A DNA stretch of 64,000 nt from Silene conica (Eukaryota > Streptophyta > Magnoliopsida > Caryophyllales > Caryophyllaceae). A program made the position numbers and the translations under genes. Below are positions 12,778 to 24,347 of the stretch, piece after piece (position 1 is the first letter of the stretch; each line of letters starts with the position of its first letter). Below the pieces are notes generated by a model, which had not been told where the DNA came from, made no database searches, and saw only the letters and a program-made list of their open reading frames with translations. The stretch spans positions 5,288,399 to 5,352,398 of the forward strand of contig CM055314.2 in NCBI GenBank assembly GCA_029255685.2, read 5' to 3'.

Positions 12778-15402
12778 AAACCTGCTTGCATGAGTTCAAT
12801 TTTTATTTATTGACCTGTAAAAGTATGACTCGATTTAAAACGGCTAAAATCTTCTTTTATTTATATTTTTATCATAGATTATATGAAAGCTACAGAAATC
12901 TCAAATTAAAAATTACTTGAAATTTCAACTTTAGGTTTAGGGTTAACAACAAATAATTTATCAAGAAAGAGTAGCTCAATATGAATAAGTTTCATGATTT
13001 GTCAAATGTGAGGGATTGGACTGGGCCAGGCAAGTGCTGGGTTGGTTTCGTCCAACTCAAACCCAACCCACTTAGTTGCGGGCTTGGGTAGGTTTGGGCT
13101 GAGCCACCTTTGTTTTTAAATTTTTTAGTGTTGGCATGGGCCATGAAAAATACGGCACTAACAATACTCGAGGTGATGTGCCGACTGTGTTGGGCCGACC
13201 CATGTGATCAAAATGTGCCAGTTTGGCCCGCCATATTGCACAGCTCTACTCGCAACTATTTCAAAAAACCGACCCGCCCATATCCGCACAAAACCGGGAA
13301 TATACGCCACTAGACGATACTAGCATAACACCCGTGAAAATTCACTGGTTATTCAATTTTAATTTTGACGGGAAATGATCAATTAAAGTTATTAGATATT
13401 CTAATAATATATGTGGTGTATATGTAAATACTTTAAAGAAAAATAAAAAAAGTATATCTATAACATAAGATATACTCCATAAGAACATGATGACATTAAA
13501 AGTTTGACGTATAACTTGAAAAGCGTAAAATATAATTAAAAAATTTAAACTTATAACTTTCCAATAAAATGAGGTTTTAGTAATAGAATAGAAAAAGATA
13601 TAAGGGGTGAAAAAGATTAAATGAGATAAAATAAGATTTAGGAAAGAGAAAGAATAAAAGATAAATAAGGTAAAAAAGAGAAATTTAAGTAATTATATGG
13701 TTGTAATATTAATTAATAAGTTGATATTTAATGAAAGCTGACATGGATGTTATTATTCACGTTATTGACCGAAAAAAACTGAAATTATGAGGTTGAATGA
13801 AAAAGCTCCGTTAACCTAATTCTGAAACATGTTTGCGTCACATCATCAGTTTTACATTTTACTTTTATATAATGATTCTAAGTTTCTAACGAAGCATATA
13901 ATAAAGGCAAACAAGAAAGTTGGAATACCGATAGCAAATGGCGACACACAAATGATAATATGGCAACATGACAACATCCTTCACCTATCAAACACATCGT
14001 ACTTATATGGCGACATCCTTACAACATCACTATTTCTTCCCAAATCTTGTTCATTGTCTCTTTCTCTTCCTCTTTCCTTAATATTCACTTTATGATAATT
14101 CAATAGATAATCTTATACTATTCGTAGGATATGCTGTTTATAATATTTGCGTCTCAATTACTAAGCTAAAACAACTTCGATATTACATTAAAAATGCGAG
14201 TTCGCACCAAAAACAAAAAAAAAAACATTAAAAATGCGAGAGAGTAAAATTGGGTACTAATAAAAATAGAGTAAAATTGTTATGCAAACATGTGCCAAAT
14301 AACAAATATCACAATCAATAATAAAATGGTACGGTCACTACGGTAGTACGGTGTGTATATATAAACAATTTGCATAAAAATGGTCTCTTATTAACTCAGC
14401 GAGAAATCATCTCTTCAAAAATTTTAATTTAAACTATTTTCTCAACCTTGTATTACTTTTACTATAACTAGTTTTATACATGTACAACAAATGTACATGT
14501 CTATTTTTAAATATTTGATTATTCATAAATATGTTTGACTAATTAATACAAATATAATTCAATATAAAAATTAATTAAGTGAGAAATATATAAATTATTT
14601 TAAATTATCAATTATTAAAATAGGTCATTTTTTCCTGCCATAAAATTCAATCTATTTCATTACTAATATAAAAGACAGATTTTATTTGTCATGGTTTTAG
14701 AATTGACAGATTTTTAATTAGAAATATTGATCCGTGTTTTTTATTATCTATTTAGTTGTGTATTTTTTTTAATTGTCAATTTTTTATCCCAATTTTTTTT
14801 GACTCGTACTTGTGTTTCTAATATGTAACTTTTTATTATTCATATTTTATTTGTAATACTTATTTGTAAATTTTAATATTCAATAAAGTTTTATTGTTCA
14901 ATTGTATGGGAGAGAGAATAATTAAAAATGATAAGATGAAAAAGGTAATTAAATATCTCATAGAAAGTGGGGTCCTATCACTCCTTTACAAATTTAAAAA
15001 ATTCATTGCCTTAAAAAAATCAACTAATAGAAATATATTAAATGTTATTCTTTTTTTAGAAAGGGAATGTTAATGATGGGGATTACTAAATATTTACACA
15101 TTATAGTAATAAAGACTTAAGGCTTTGTTCTGTTCGGATAAAAAGAGCGAGACTCAATAAAAGTAACCTGAACTAAAATAGATTTAAATTAAAAAAAAAT
15201 GAGCTAAATCAAACTAAACAAAAGTTAAACAATAGTGAAATGTGGCGAGGTATAATTCCTTCCAAGAAATTATTACGTTAAAAATGTGATAGCTAAAGCA
15301 AAATGGTCCAAGGCAAGCTGGCCAATCTCGTAATCTAATTTGAGCTCACTTTGACGACATCCTAAATCAATCCTTCTTTATTCCTATGGAAGCTCATCTA
15401 CC
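12778..15402. other. AT-rich intergenic DNA upstream of POP1
   Basis: No gene is seen. 13010-13320 contains GGGTTGGGTTTGG-type low-complexity sequence, probably a decayed element. The sequence at 15120 onward resembles one end of a Tourist element (AGGCTTTGTTCTGTTCGG) without a visible partner. The remainder is A/T-rich with no recognisable ORF. Confidence 0.4.
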
Positions 15403-15409
15403 TATATAT
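15403..15409 (+). promoter_or_regulatory. TATA box of POP1
   Basis: TATATAT lies 109 bp upstream of the POP1 start codon, a normal distance for a plant gene with a leader of about 75-80 nt. The leader contains a short TTCA repeat (15460-15475). Confidence 0.5.
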
Positions 15410-15517
15410 GCTAATAACAAAATCATACCAATTACCATTGTTAACTTTCAAGCCAATCATTCATTCATTCATTCAAATATACTACCTTACCTTCATTTTT
15501 AGATTGCATTATAAACA

Positions 15518-18500
15518 ATGGGTTCTTTATCTACCATGGATGCACCATTGAAGTATCCAATAGCTCGACGTGACGAATCTGTAATAGATAACTACCATGG
15601 TGTTCTTGTTTCTGATCCTTATAGATGGTAAATATTCATATCTTTTACTATTTCACATTTCGTTTTTGCTCGGTTGGTCTCTTAATTAGCTTGTAATATC
15701 GTTGTGTATCCGCCTTGCTTAATGATAACAATAAATAAAATATATAAATAAGGTTTTCTATACCGTATAATATGAACATGTGTTTTCCATCCTTTATGAA
15801 AAAAATATACGGCATGTTATTGAGTTTGAACTTATTTTACTTTGATATTTATAATATACGAGTATCGTACCTTTAGAATACCCAACAATGTAGTATCAAC
15901 GGTAGTCCTCATATATGCCCTTTCTTCAACTTATACAACAAAATTACATAATTAAAGTATCGGGTATTTCTGTACTATAACCTCGCCTCAACTTTTTATA
16001 ACGGGATTTCAGTTATCTAGGTCAAAGGAAACATGTGAGGTCAGCAGGGATGAAGTGAGGACGAAATTTGTATCTTAGCCGGTTTTATTTTATCGATAGG
16101 GCGCACAAATATGTCTATTTTTTTATATTTAATAGAGTTTTTATAAAACATACTTATTTAATTATTGAGTTATGTATTGTTTTTTTTCTAACAAATTTAC
16201 TCAATATTTATAAAGCATTTTTTTATACTAGTTTAAGCCATAAATAAAAGTATAAGAAGAAATAATAATAAATCTCTTAAAAACGTCTTTATGGTAAATT
16301 AAATTCATTACAATCATACCACAAAAATTTTGTTGAACATTAGCCTATTTATTTGTTACTTAATCTTAAAAAGCTAGCTTGGACAATGGCCCGTCCAGCT
16401 CAGGCTTAGCTTCATCTATGGTGAGGTGTATAAATGGCTAGGAGAATTGGGGCAAAGTGCAAACCCAATATCGACAGAGAGGTAGTTCTAACCAGATATC
16501 CAAATCACAAATCGAATTTGGAACAATGCAAATCGTATAGGATGCTCTACCCTAATCTATACTCGATATTAAACATTCATACTTTGTAATTTATATTCCA
16601 TTTATCTTAATTATTTATTTACTATTTTATTCATTATAAGAAGTTTTTAATTAAAGTGTAAGCAAATGATTAAAACGAAGAAAATACAAATTAAATAAAA
16701 TAATCTAAAACGGACATGAATGAATCAGGTTGGAAGATCCTGATTCAGAAGAGACAAAAGAATACGTAAAGAGGCAAGCTCAAGTGACAGAATCCTTGCT
16801 TAGCACGTGCGATACGAGGGACAAATTGGGAAACAGGCTGCAACAAGTTTTTGAGTTTGGAAGATACCAACTTCCCTTTAAACGTGGGAACAACTTCTTC
16901 TACTTCCACAACAAAGGCCTCCAACCTTTTGATGTCCTCTATGTCCAGGTTCATTTCTTCATTTCCTCTTCACCCATTTCCGTGTACATTATCGATTTTT
17001 CTATTTTCTAACGTGTGTCTTAAGAGCATTTGTCGATTTTCCTTGTACATTATCGGTTTTAGAAAATATTGAATTGCACTCTTTACATTATCTTGTTAGA
17101 ACTCTACCCCTAATTAATCAATTATACAAGCAGATGTATATATCTAGAATATAGATCTTAAGCTTTATAACAATGAATTTGAGCTTATGTATATATTTTA
17201 CGAGTTTTATTGAAAAGAATTAGAGCGTTTTTATAAAAAAATTGTAAATCAAAACGTTATATTGAAGCTCAAAAATAATATATATAAAACCCAAAAAATT
17301 AAATGTTAACACTAAAAAATTATAGTGCAAGAAAAAATTGTTAAAAACTCGGAAAAAATTACATATAAGCTCAATTAGATTAGATGTACGATGCTCATAT
17401 CATCTGGATGTATAATCCTATTTGTGCTAATTAATGCCCAACTTTCTATTTTAAGATACCGTACGTTTTTACGGCTTAGTTTGTAAAGTGATGAGAGATA
17501 GTGCAGGCCGGCATTATTAAAATTGCAATGTACTCCCTTTAAACCAAAAAAAAAATACGTTAGCAGCTTGATAGGTGTATTTAGGGCGCGCATTAGAAAA
17601 ACTGAAATACACGGTTTATTTTGTCTTGTTTGGTTCTCTAAAAGTACAATTCTGCTCGCTACTTTCAGTTTTAGAAATTGACTATAGTGCTGCTCTAATG
17701 CATGCATGTGTGTGCAAAAATGAACTGGTGGTTTAGCTGACTATGTATCTTCCTTCCATCTGAATTAACAGGATGATCTTGATTCGGACCCGAGAGTGCT
17801 ACTTGATCTCAATGAGGATAACAATAATGGAACAGTGTCTCTCGGTTTATGTTCTGTAAGCGAAGATGCTAAATATTTAGCTTACGGTCTACGTCCTGGT
17901 GGAAGTGATTGGAATACTATCCATGTCATGACCATTGAAGACGGAAATTCCCTTCCTGACACGATTTCATGGGTCAGTGTTCAGTGTTCCCTTCCTCTAT
18001 CCCGATCATTTACTTAATTATTCCGATTTAGTATTTGGCAGCGCAGAGCATTTATCAGTTCAGTTACATTACTTAGCTAGTTAGCTTAACAACATCATGT
18101 TCCGAAATTTGGCAGGTCAAGTTCAGTAACATTACATGGACTAGTGACAGTAAAGGCTTTTTCTACAGCCGTTTCCCTACCCCTAAGTAAGCTTCTCGTA
18201 ACTTACACTACATACATCATATTCTACTATCAGAAGCTTTTCTAATTCGACATTCTTTCTGTATTCGGCAGTGGAGAGACAACTGATGTCGGAACTGAAA
18301 CAAAAATAGACGTAAACCAGGAGTTATACTACCATGTACTTGGTACTGATCAGTCTGAAGATGTTCTCTGTTATAAAGATCCTGAGCATCCTAGATACAG
18401 ATTTTCCACCTTTGTTACTGATGATGGGGAGGTACTTACACTAAATCATTTAAATTTTCGACTTACATTCACCAATTTAACGGAGTTATTTTCCGAAATA

Positions 18501-21500
18501 GGCGATTTTCAACAAATAATTAACGAAATAGGTTACTTTTCAAAATTATTACCGAAAATGGGTCCACGTAGAACTGGATATCCCGAAGCTGTGGCCAGAG
18601 TCAAGTCGCCTACCCCCATAGCGACTTGACCTCTGACTACACCAACCCAAACTGAACAAAAACCAAAAAAAACAACAACATAGTATCAAGTCGCCCAGCC
18701 TGTGAGCGTTTTCGCTTCGACTGAAGGCCAAATCTCCCTCCCACCCAGCGACTTGGCTTTGGATCAAGCAACCAAAGCTCATCAACTACTGCCGGCCAAA
18801 TATCCCTCCCCCTAGCGACTTGGCTTTGGACCGTCTTTAGGTCAAGTCGCTCACCCACTGAGCGACTTGACACTGGGCCACTTCAGCTTCGTTTTTCCAA
18901 AAGTATACCCTTTACATTTGGTCGTCATCCGGGTAAGCGACTTGAATATGAACCTAGCTTCGGTGATGACGTGCACCCATTTTCGGTAATAAATTTAAAA
19001 AGTAACCTATTTCGTTAATTAATTGTTGGAAATCGCCTATTTCGGAAAATAACTCAATTTAACGAGTATATTCAGCTGTTGTTAATAAAATCAGAATGTT
19101 GTTAATTCTTTAAGTTTTTAAAATACAATTGCAGTATCTCCTTCTGGACATCGGCGAGACCTGTGATTCAGTAAACAAACTCTATTACCTCAATATTTCT
19201 TCCTTACAAAGCGCCCTCCAAAGTGCTAAAGACGAAAACACGCTCCTCCCTTTCACAAAACTCGTAGATGATCTAGACGCGTTGTATCAGTACGTTGCAA
19301 ATGATGAAACCATCTTCACCTTCCAAACCAACAAGAATGCACCAAAAAGTAAACTTGTTCGTGTTGACTTGGGTAAACCGGATAACTGGACAGACGTTGT
19401 GCCCGAATCTAAAAGAGATGTACTTGTATCAGCTCAAGCAGTTAACGGAAACCAACTTATCACGTGTTACCTGAGCGACGTGAAGCACGTGGTTCATGTC
19501 AGAGATCTACAAACAGGGTGTTTGTTGCATGCTTTGCCTTTGGAAATTGGCACTGTCAGGATTAATGCTAGGCGAAAAGATACGATGGCTTTTATATCTT
19601 TCACTAGTTTTCTTACCTACAATATAACATATCAGTGTGAGTTAGCATCTCAGGTTCCAGTTATGAAGATCTTTAGAGAGATTCTTGTTCCCAATTTTGG
19701 TCGTTCCGAATTCAAGACTGACCAGGTACAAATGGCGATATCTTCTCCATTTTAATTTCAGACGGGAAAAGCCCGTCTGAAATGAGAATTAAATACCCGT
19801 TTGCTGGTCTATTTTGCGACTAGCTTTTTGCTTACCTATTTGCTACTTTTTTTTTTTTAATGACGAGGGGGTTGAATCCCCGGGCCAATGCATTCCCATA
19901 CCACCACATGGACCATGTAAGCCACCCTTTGGGGGCTGGGAGTCGAACCTGGACCTCTCAACTCCTGCATTTCTGCAAGTTTCAAGGTTTAACCCAGCTA
20001 CCACTGGACTAACACCACTTGGTTTATTTGCTACTCTTTCATTGTATAGGTTTTTGTAGCTAGTAAAGATGGCACCAAGGTTCCAATGTTCATAGTATCA
20101 AGAAAGGATGTTATTTTGGATAAATCAAACCCGTGTCTTCTATATGCATATGGTGGGTTCAACAGTAGTCTCACCCCACATTTCAGTGTAATTCGTTCCG
20201 TCTTGCTCAAACACCTGGGAGCGGTATTCTGCCTTGCTAATATTCGAGGTGGCGGTGAATATGGAGAAGAATGGCATAAAGCAGGCACCTTTGAGAAGAA
20301 ACAGAACTGCTTTGATGATTTTATTGCTTGCGCTGAATTTCTTGTCTCGAATGGCTATACACAGCCTTCAAAGTTATGCATTGAAGGTGCTAGCAATGGT
20401 GGACTTCTTGTTGGTGCTTGTATTAATCAGGTAACATTTTTTTAGCAACTTAGAAATAGACAATTGTTTTACATTCCAAACACGACTAAAAATAACAATA
20501 ATTCCGTGTTTCCAGACACGATCTAAAGTGAAGTTCATGTGAAAAAATGACTGAATATGTTTTTGCTTATATACCTCTCGCGGTTGTGAATTGTGTGACA
20601 GAGGCCGGATCTTTTTGGTTGCGCGTTGGCTCATGTTGGCGTCATGGACATGCTCCGGTTCCATAAATTTACTATAGGTTAGTTATTTAACTCGTCATTT
20701 TTACTTTGTTTCGAACCAAAGATTCATTCATTTTTAATTTGCGGCTTGTGTATAACGTTTTATTCCGATCAATTATCATTTCAAGGTCATGCTTGGACCT
20801 CTGATTTCGGTTGCTCAGAAATGGAAGAAGACTTTCACTGGCTAATCAAGTAAGCGACCTTCAAAACATAAATAAGTTTTACGGTACGAAACATTAGATT
20901 GGCCCCGCCATTTTAGACTATCTTGTGGTTGATTCAGCCCTCTTGTCACGACGATTTGAGACTTTATTTTAGTGGAAAACAAGCTAAAAAACTTCAAACT
21001 AGTTGTGTTGAACTTCTCACTATAATTTAACCCGGTCTGAGTCTTATATTTAAACAAATGCACATTAAAAATGTTGTGCCGTTGGGCCTCTGCTGTTGCC
21101 CAATGTCCATAATAATACGATATTGTCCGCTTTGGACCAATCCCTCACGGATTTACTCTTGGGCTCCTTCCCAAAAGGCTTCGTACTATTATACTTTCAG
21201 CACACTTATAATGATGATACTTCACCTTTACACTATTGATGTGGGACTTGGGTTTGCACCCTAACAAAAAATTCGTTCTGGGGCTCAAATTTTGTTCTTT
21301 TCTTAATCGGGTTATACATAATGACGCATTTCTCAAGAATTACAATTCTATGTTACCTAATTTACTATTAGGTATTCACCTCTGCACAATGTGAGAAGAC
21401 CATGGGAGAATTCCGATGGACGATACATACAGTACCCGGCAACCATGTTATTGACCGCGGACCATGACAACCGTGTCGTACCGTTGCACTCTCTCAAGTT

Positions 21501-22401
21501 ATTAGCAGTAAGTCAGCTAATCATACACTTTTGTTTACTCATTATTTTACCTCGACTGTATAACCTTGAAAATTAAAAACAAAGACGTTTTTATTCGACT
21601 TATTTACATCTAAAGAATTTGTCGAAATGATTGTAATCTGTATTAATTTCTTCCTTTTGTCGATCCAGACTATGCAACATACCCTATGCACAAGCTTAAA
21701 AAGGAGTCCACAGGCAAATCCAATAGTTGTAAGAATCGAGAGCAAGGCTGGTCATTGTTGTTGTCGTCCAATACAAAAAGAGGTAACTACTGCGTAATCT
21801 CCTGTAAAGTATGCAACATACCCTGTGCACTATCCGTCTTCAGGTTGTGACGGATAGTGTCCGTCTTCAACGAGAATTTGTGTTAATTTATTAGACTGAT
21901 TCTTTTTTGTCCCATCACAATGCAACTCGTCACCTCATTCTTTGACGTGAATTCGTCTTGACAGTTGATATTGTTTGTATTACTTCAATCAGCAGGTCTT
22001 GCTTGTGACGGGCTAATTCCCTCACAGGCTTACGACCTCTCACAAAAGGAGAGAGGGGCTAATTCCCTCACAGGCTTACGACCTCTCACAAAAGGAGAGA
22101 GGGGACAAGGTGGGGCACTCTTTATGTGCTTTCCCACCCATCTCTTATGGGTATTTTGTAAGAGGAAACGGTATCGCCGTCACAAATGAGAATTTGTATA
22201 CTTCAATTTATAAATAATTGACTTTAATTGTATTTGGTTCACGCAAACCGGGTTTATTAGATAATAATATACTCAACGTGCTTACCGAACATAAATTAAA
22301 CTAATTAAGACAATGTATGGATAATGATATTGCAGATTGATGTGGCGGCTGATCGGTACAGTTTTATGGCCAAGATGCTCGATGCGTCGTGGACTGACTA
22401 G
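15518..22401 (+). CDS. prolyl oligopeptidase-like serine peptidase 1 (POP1), diverged copy
   Basis: Family S9A POPs cut short peptides after Pro in the cytosol; a relative, PCY1, cyclises peptides. Twelve exons are 15518-15627, 16729-16948, 17772-17972, 18116-18186, 18272-18431, 19135-19725, 20050-20430, 20602-20677, 20786-20849, 21372-21507, 21669-21782 and 22336-22401. They join without a stop into 729 codons, the family's usual length. The N-terminal part reads [15 protein letters not shown]. The beta-propeller is in the middle, and the hydrolase domain starts near residue 452. The triad by alignment is Ser566 (GASNGG), Asp657 (ADHDNR) and His699 (KAGH). Trp607 and Arg659 of the Pro pocket are kept. 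Oddities: His699 is followed by Cys-Cys-Cys where POPs have Gly-Ala-Gly, Phe611 replaces the usual Tyr, Asn658 replaces Asp, and Ile499 stands where PCY1 has Ser495. It is intact, so it is either functionally changed or under relaxed selection. The start is the first ATG after the TATA box. Confidence 0.92.
18483..19055. mobile_element. Mutator-like MITE in POP1 intron 5
   Basis: The terminal inverted repeats are about 95 bp and begin GAGTTATTTTCCGAAATAGG. They are flanked by a perfect 9-bp duplication AATTTAACG (18474-18482 and 19056-19064). The interior carries repeated GCGACTTG motifs in both orientations. The two overlapping - strand ORFs inside it are non-coding shadows. The element makes up most of the 703-bp intron. 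Confidence 0.85.
19848..20024 (-). mobile_element. tRNA-derived SINE in POP1 intron 6, copy 1
   Basis: Read on the - strand, the element starts AAGTGGTGTTAGTCCAGTGG (A box TAGTCCAGTGGT), has a B box GGTTCGACTCCC, and ends in poly-A (poly-T on +). The duplication TATTTGCTACT flanks it (19837-19847 and 20025-20035). It belongs to the same family as the element at 33084-33304 but inserted at a different place, so the two insertions are independent. Confidence 0.85.
21060..21265. repeat. unclassified dispersed-repeat-like block in POP1 intron 9
   Basis: The stretch with ATATTGTCCGCTTTGGACC, CTTCCCAAAAGGCTTCG and GATGTGGGACTTGGG is unlike normal intron sequence and resembles a repeat I recall as common in eudicot genomes. 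I could not define its ends or a target duplication. Confidence 0.35.
21821..21886. repeat. fragment of a related MITE next to the previous one
   Basis: CTATCCGTCTTCAGGTTGTG is followed by GACGGATAGTGTCCGTC and then GAGAATTTGTG. This matches the right part of the element near 45376-45564. Only one end is present. Confidence 0.45.
21990..22198. mobile_element. small Mutator-type MITE in POP1 intron 11
   Basis: The ends are CAGCAGGTCTTGCTTGTGACGG and the complement of TACAAATTCTCATTTGTGACGG. A 9-bp duplication TACTTCAAT flanks it (21981-21989 and 22199-22207). Inside, a 46-bp block beginning GCTAATTCCCTCACAGG is duplicated perfectly in tandem. Other copies are at 27715-27873 and 49299-49494, with divergent relatives near 45376-45564 and 48169-48345. 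Confidence 0.8.
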
Positions 22402-24246
22402 TTAAAAGAAGATGATACCGTCACTACCATTTTTTTCAATAGCACTCAAATACAAGATAAATTTAAGGATACAGATTATTTACCGTCTCATAATTATAAG
22501 TGACGTTAAAGAAAACTGTAATGGCGTCATGGACGGACTAATTAAAAATGAGAAGGTCCAAATCTCACGGATGGGGAGAGTAATATTATAACGTACATAG
22601 TTAGTTTTAACTAATTACGTTATGGGTACGACATTGATAGTTATTGGATTGAAATTGATTAGAATCATCTTGTAATTATATTTAAATAATGTATTATTAT
22701 TTAAAGCATATTGTTATTTAATTAGATTCCATTTGTTGTCGATTTATAATTGGGTTCATTGAGTTTAAGGTCAACTTGTCTATTCTATCAATTAAGTAAA
22801 AATACCATTTCCTCAAATTTTTATTATTTTTTCTCATAAAACACTCACTTCTCACTTCAATATGTCTTAAAATACAGGACAAAATATTACGATCTATATA
22901 TTTATAGAAGTTAATTCATATGTATACCACCGGTTATAGTTTATGGCTTTATCAATTTTCGAGTTATTATAAGTTTTTCTATAAAGCATCTGCGGTCCTT
23001 CGTTTAAATAGTAAGTTCAAAAACAATGTACGCACAAATAAGCTTTGTTAAAGAAAAACACGACCTACAAATTGTTTATTCCGAAGGACGCCTATGGGGG
23101 AGTGCTAGATTTGACAAACGGATCAATAGGGTTGGAATTGGGCTCTATTAGTTTGCCCAAGTCATTTCAAGTTTGCAGTAATTTGGGTTGGATCGAGTAG
23201 GGTCGGGTCAAGTCTAGTCATTCCGGATTCAAATCATTCGGGTTGAATCGAGTAGAGTTTGATCAAATCAAATTTCACGCCCAATTCGAGTTTTCATTTG
23301 GAACGCATATAGGATCAAATTGACAATATCTTACTCCTACTCCAATGGATTGGACAAGTATTTGAAAATGGTCACATTTTACCCCGTCTTTATCTTATAA
23401 CAAACTATTAATACCCGTATTCACCAAAACTTATTGAAAAAAAAAAAAATACTCTTTCCTTTTATATTCGTGTTGTATAAAAACTTTGGGCCTACCCGTA
23501 CCTTATTAGTCCCAATAGTCCAATAATACATGTTAGTATGGCCTTACTGGCCTATGGAGCATGTACTCTATGAAGAGTGTCCCTATACAAAGATTCCCTT
23601 AATCGGAGGCCGAGTTTGCGAAGAAACCCGAAAATTTCACGTGTGAGAATTATCCCATATTGATAGAAAAGGAGAATAATTATCACTTTATAAGGTAAGG
23701 CCGTAAGGGATTACTTCATTTATCGTCAATTGATTTTAGAGTGAAACCCTCTTGGATTTATATTGTGAACTTTTTCCCTTCGTTTGAATATGACCCAGAT
23801 CCGTTGTTAAATTTAACTTTTTCAGACTCATTTCAATTAATTGCTACATACGGATTACGGAGTCATAGTGTACTACTTCTATCACGTCACCCTCACTTAA
23901 ACATCAAATTTCATATTAGTTCACTTAATTTCAAAATTATAAAGAATATTCTCATTATCGAAATAAAGGGTGAAAACTAATTCTCATAATTGAATAAAGT
24001 GTACGAAAAATAAAATTAAGGATTCCATACTTTTGTCATCGTAAAATAAAAGTACGATAACATTCACCTAGTCTCATAGACCCATCCTTCATAGATAATA
24101 CAGCTAGATTTTTTCCTAATGGCCAACAGCCACGTATTATAATTTGCAATTGTCAATTTCACTTTCATGCATTTGAATTATTAAACAGCACGTCTCTTTT
24201 AATTTACTCACTCCACTTTCTTACATACTTCTGATTATATCTTGGC
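22402..24246. other. POP1-POP2 intergenic spacer
   Basis: This spacer separates two tandem genes on the same strand. It should hold the POP1 3' untranslated region and the POP2 promoter. 23100-23340 is rich in GGGTCGGGTCAAG-type motifs, a decayed repeat. The remaining sequence is AT-rich, with no gene seen. Confidence 0.45.
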
Positions 24247-24255
24247 TATATATAA
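24247..24255 (+). promoter_or_regulatory. TATA box of POP2
   Basis: TATATATAA lies 93 bp before the POP2 start codon, similar in strength and distance to the POP1 box. Confidence 0.5.
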
Positions 24256-24347
24256 TAGGGTAAACATACTGCATACTGCATTGTGCATACACAAACATCT
24301 TCAATTCCTTACTCATTCTCTACATATATTCACATATTAAGTTCTCC

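Noticed and set aside
18549-18873. Two - strand ORFs in POP1 intron 5
   Set aside because: They lie inside the Mutator-like MITE (18483-19055) and come from its GCGACTTG repeats.
19985-20024. Possible tRNA gene from A and B boxes
   Set aside because: The poly-A tail, target duplication and second copy at 33 kb show it is a SINE.
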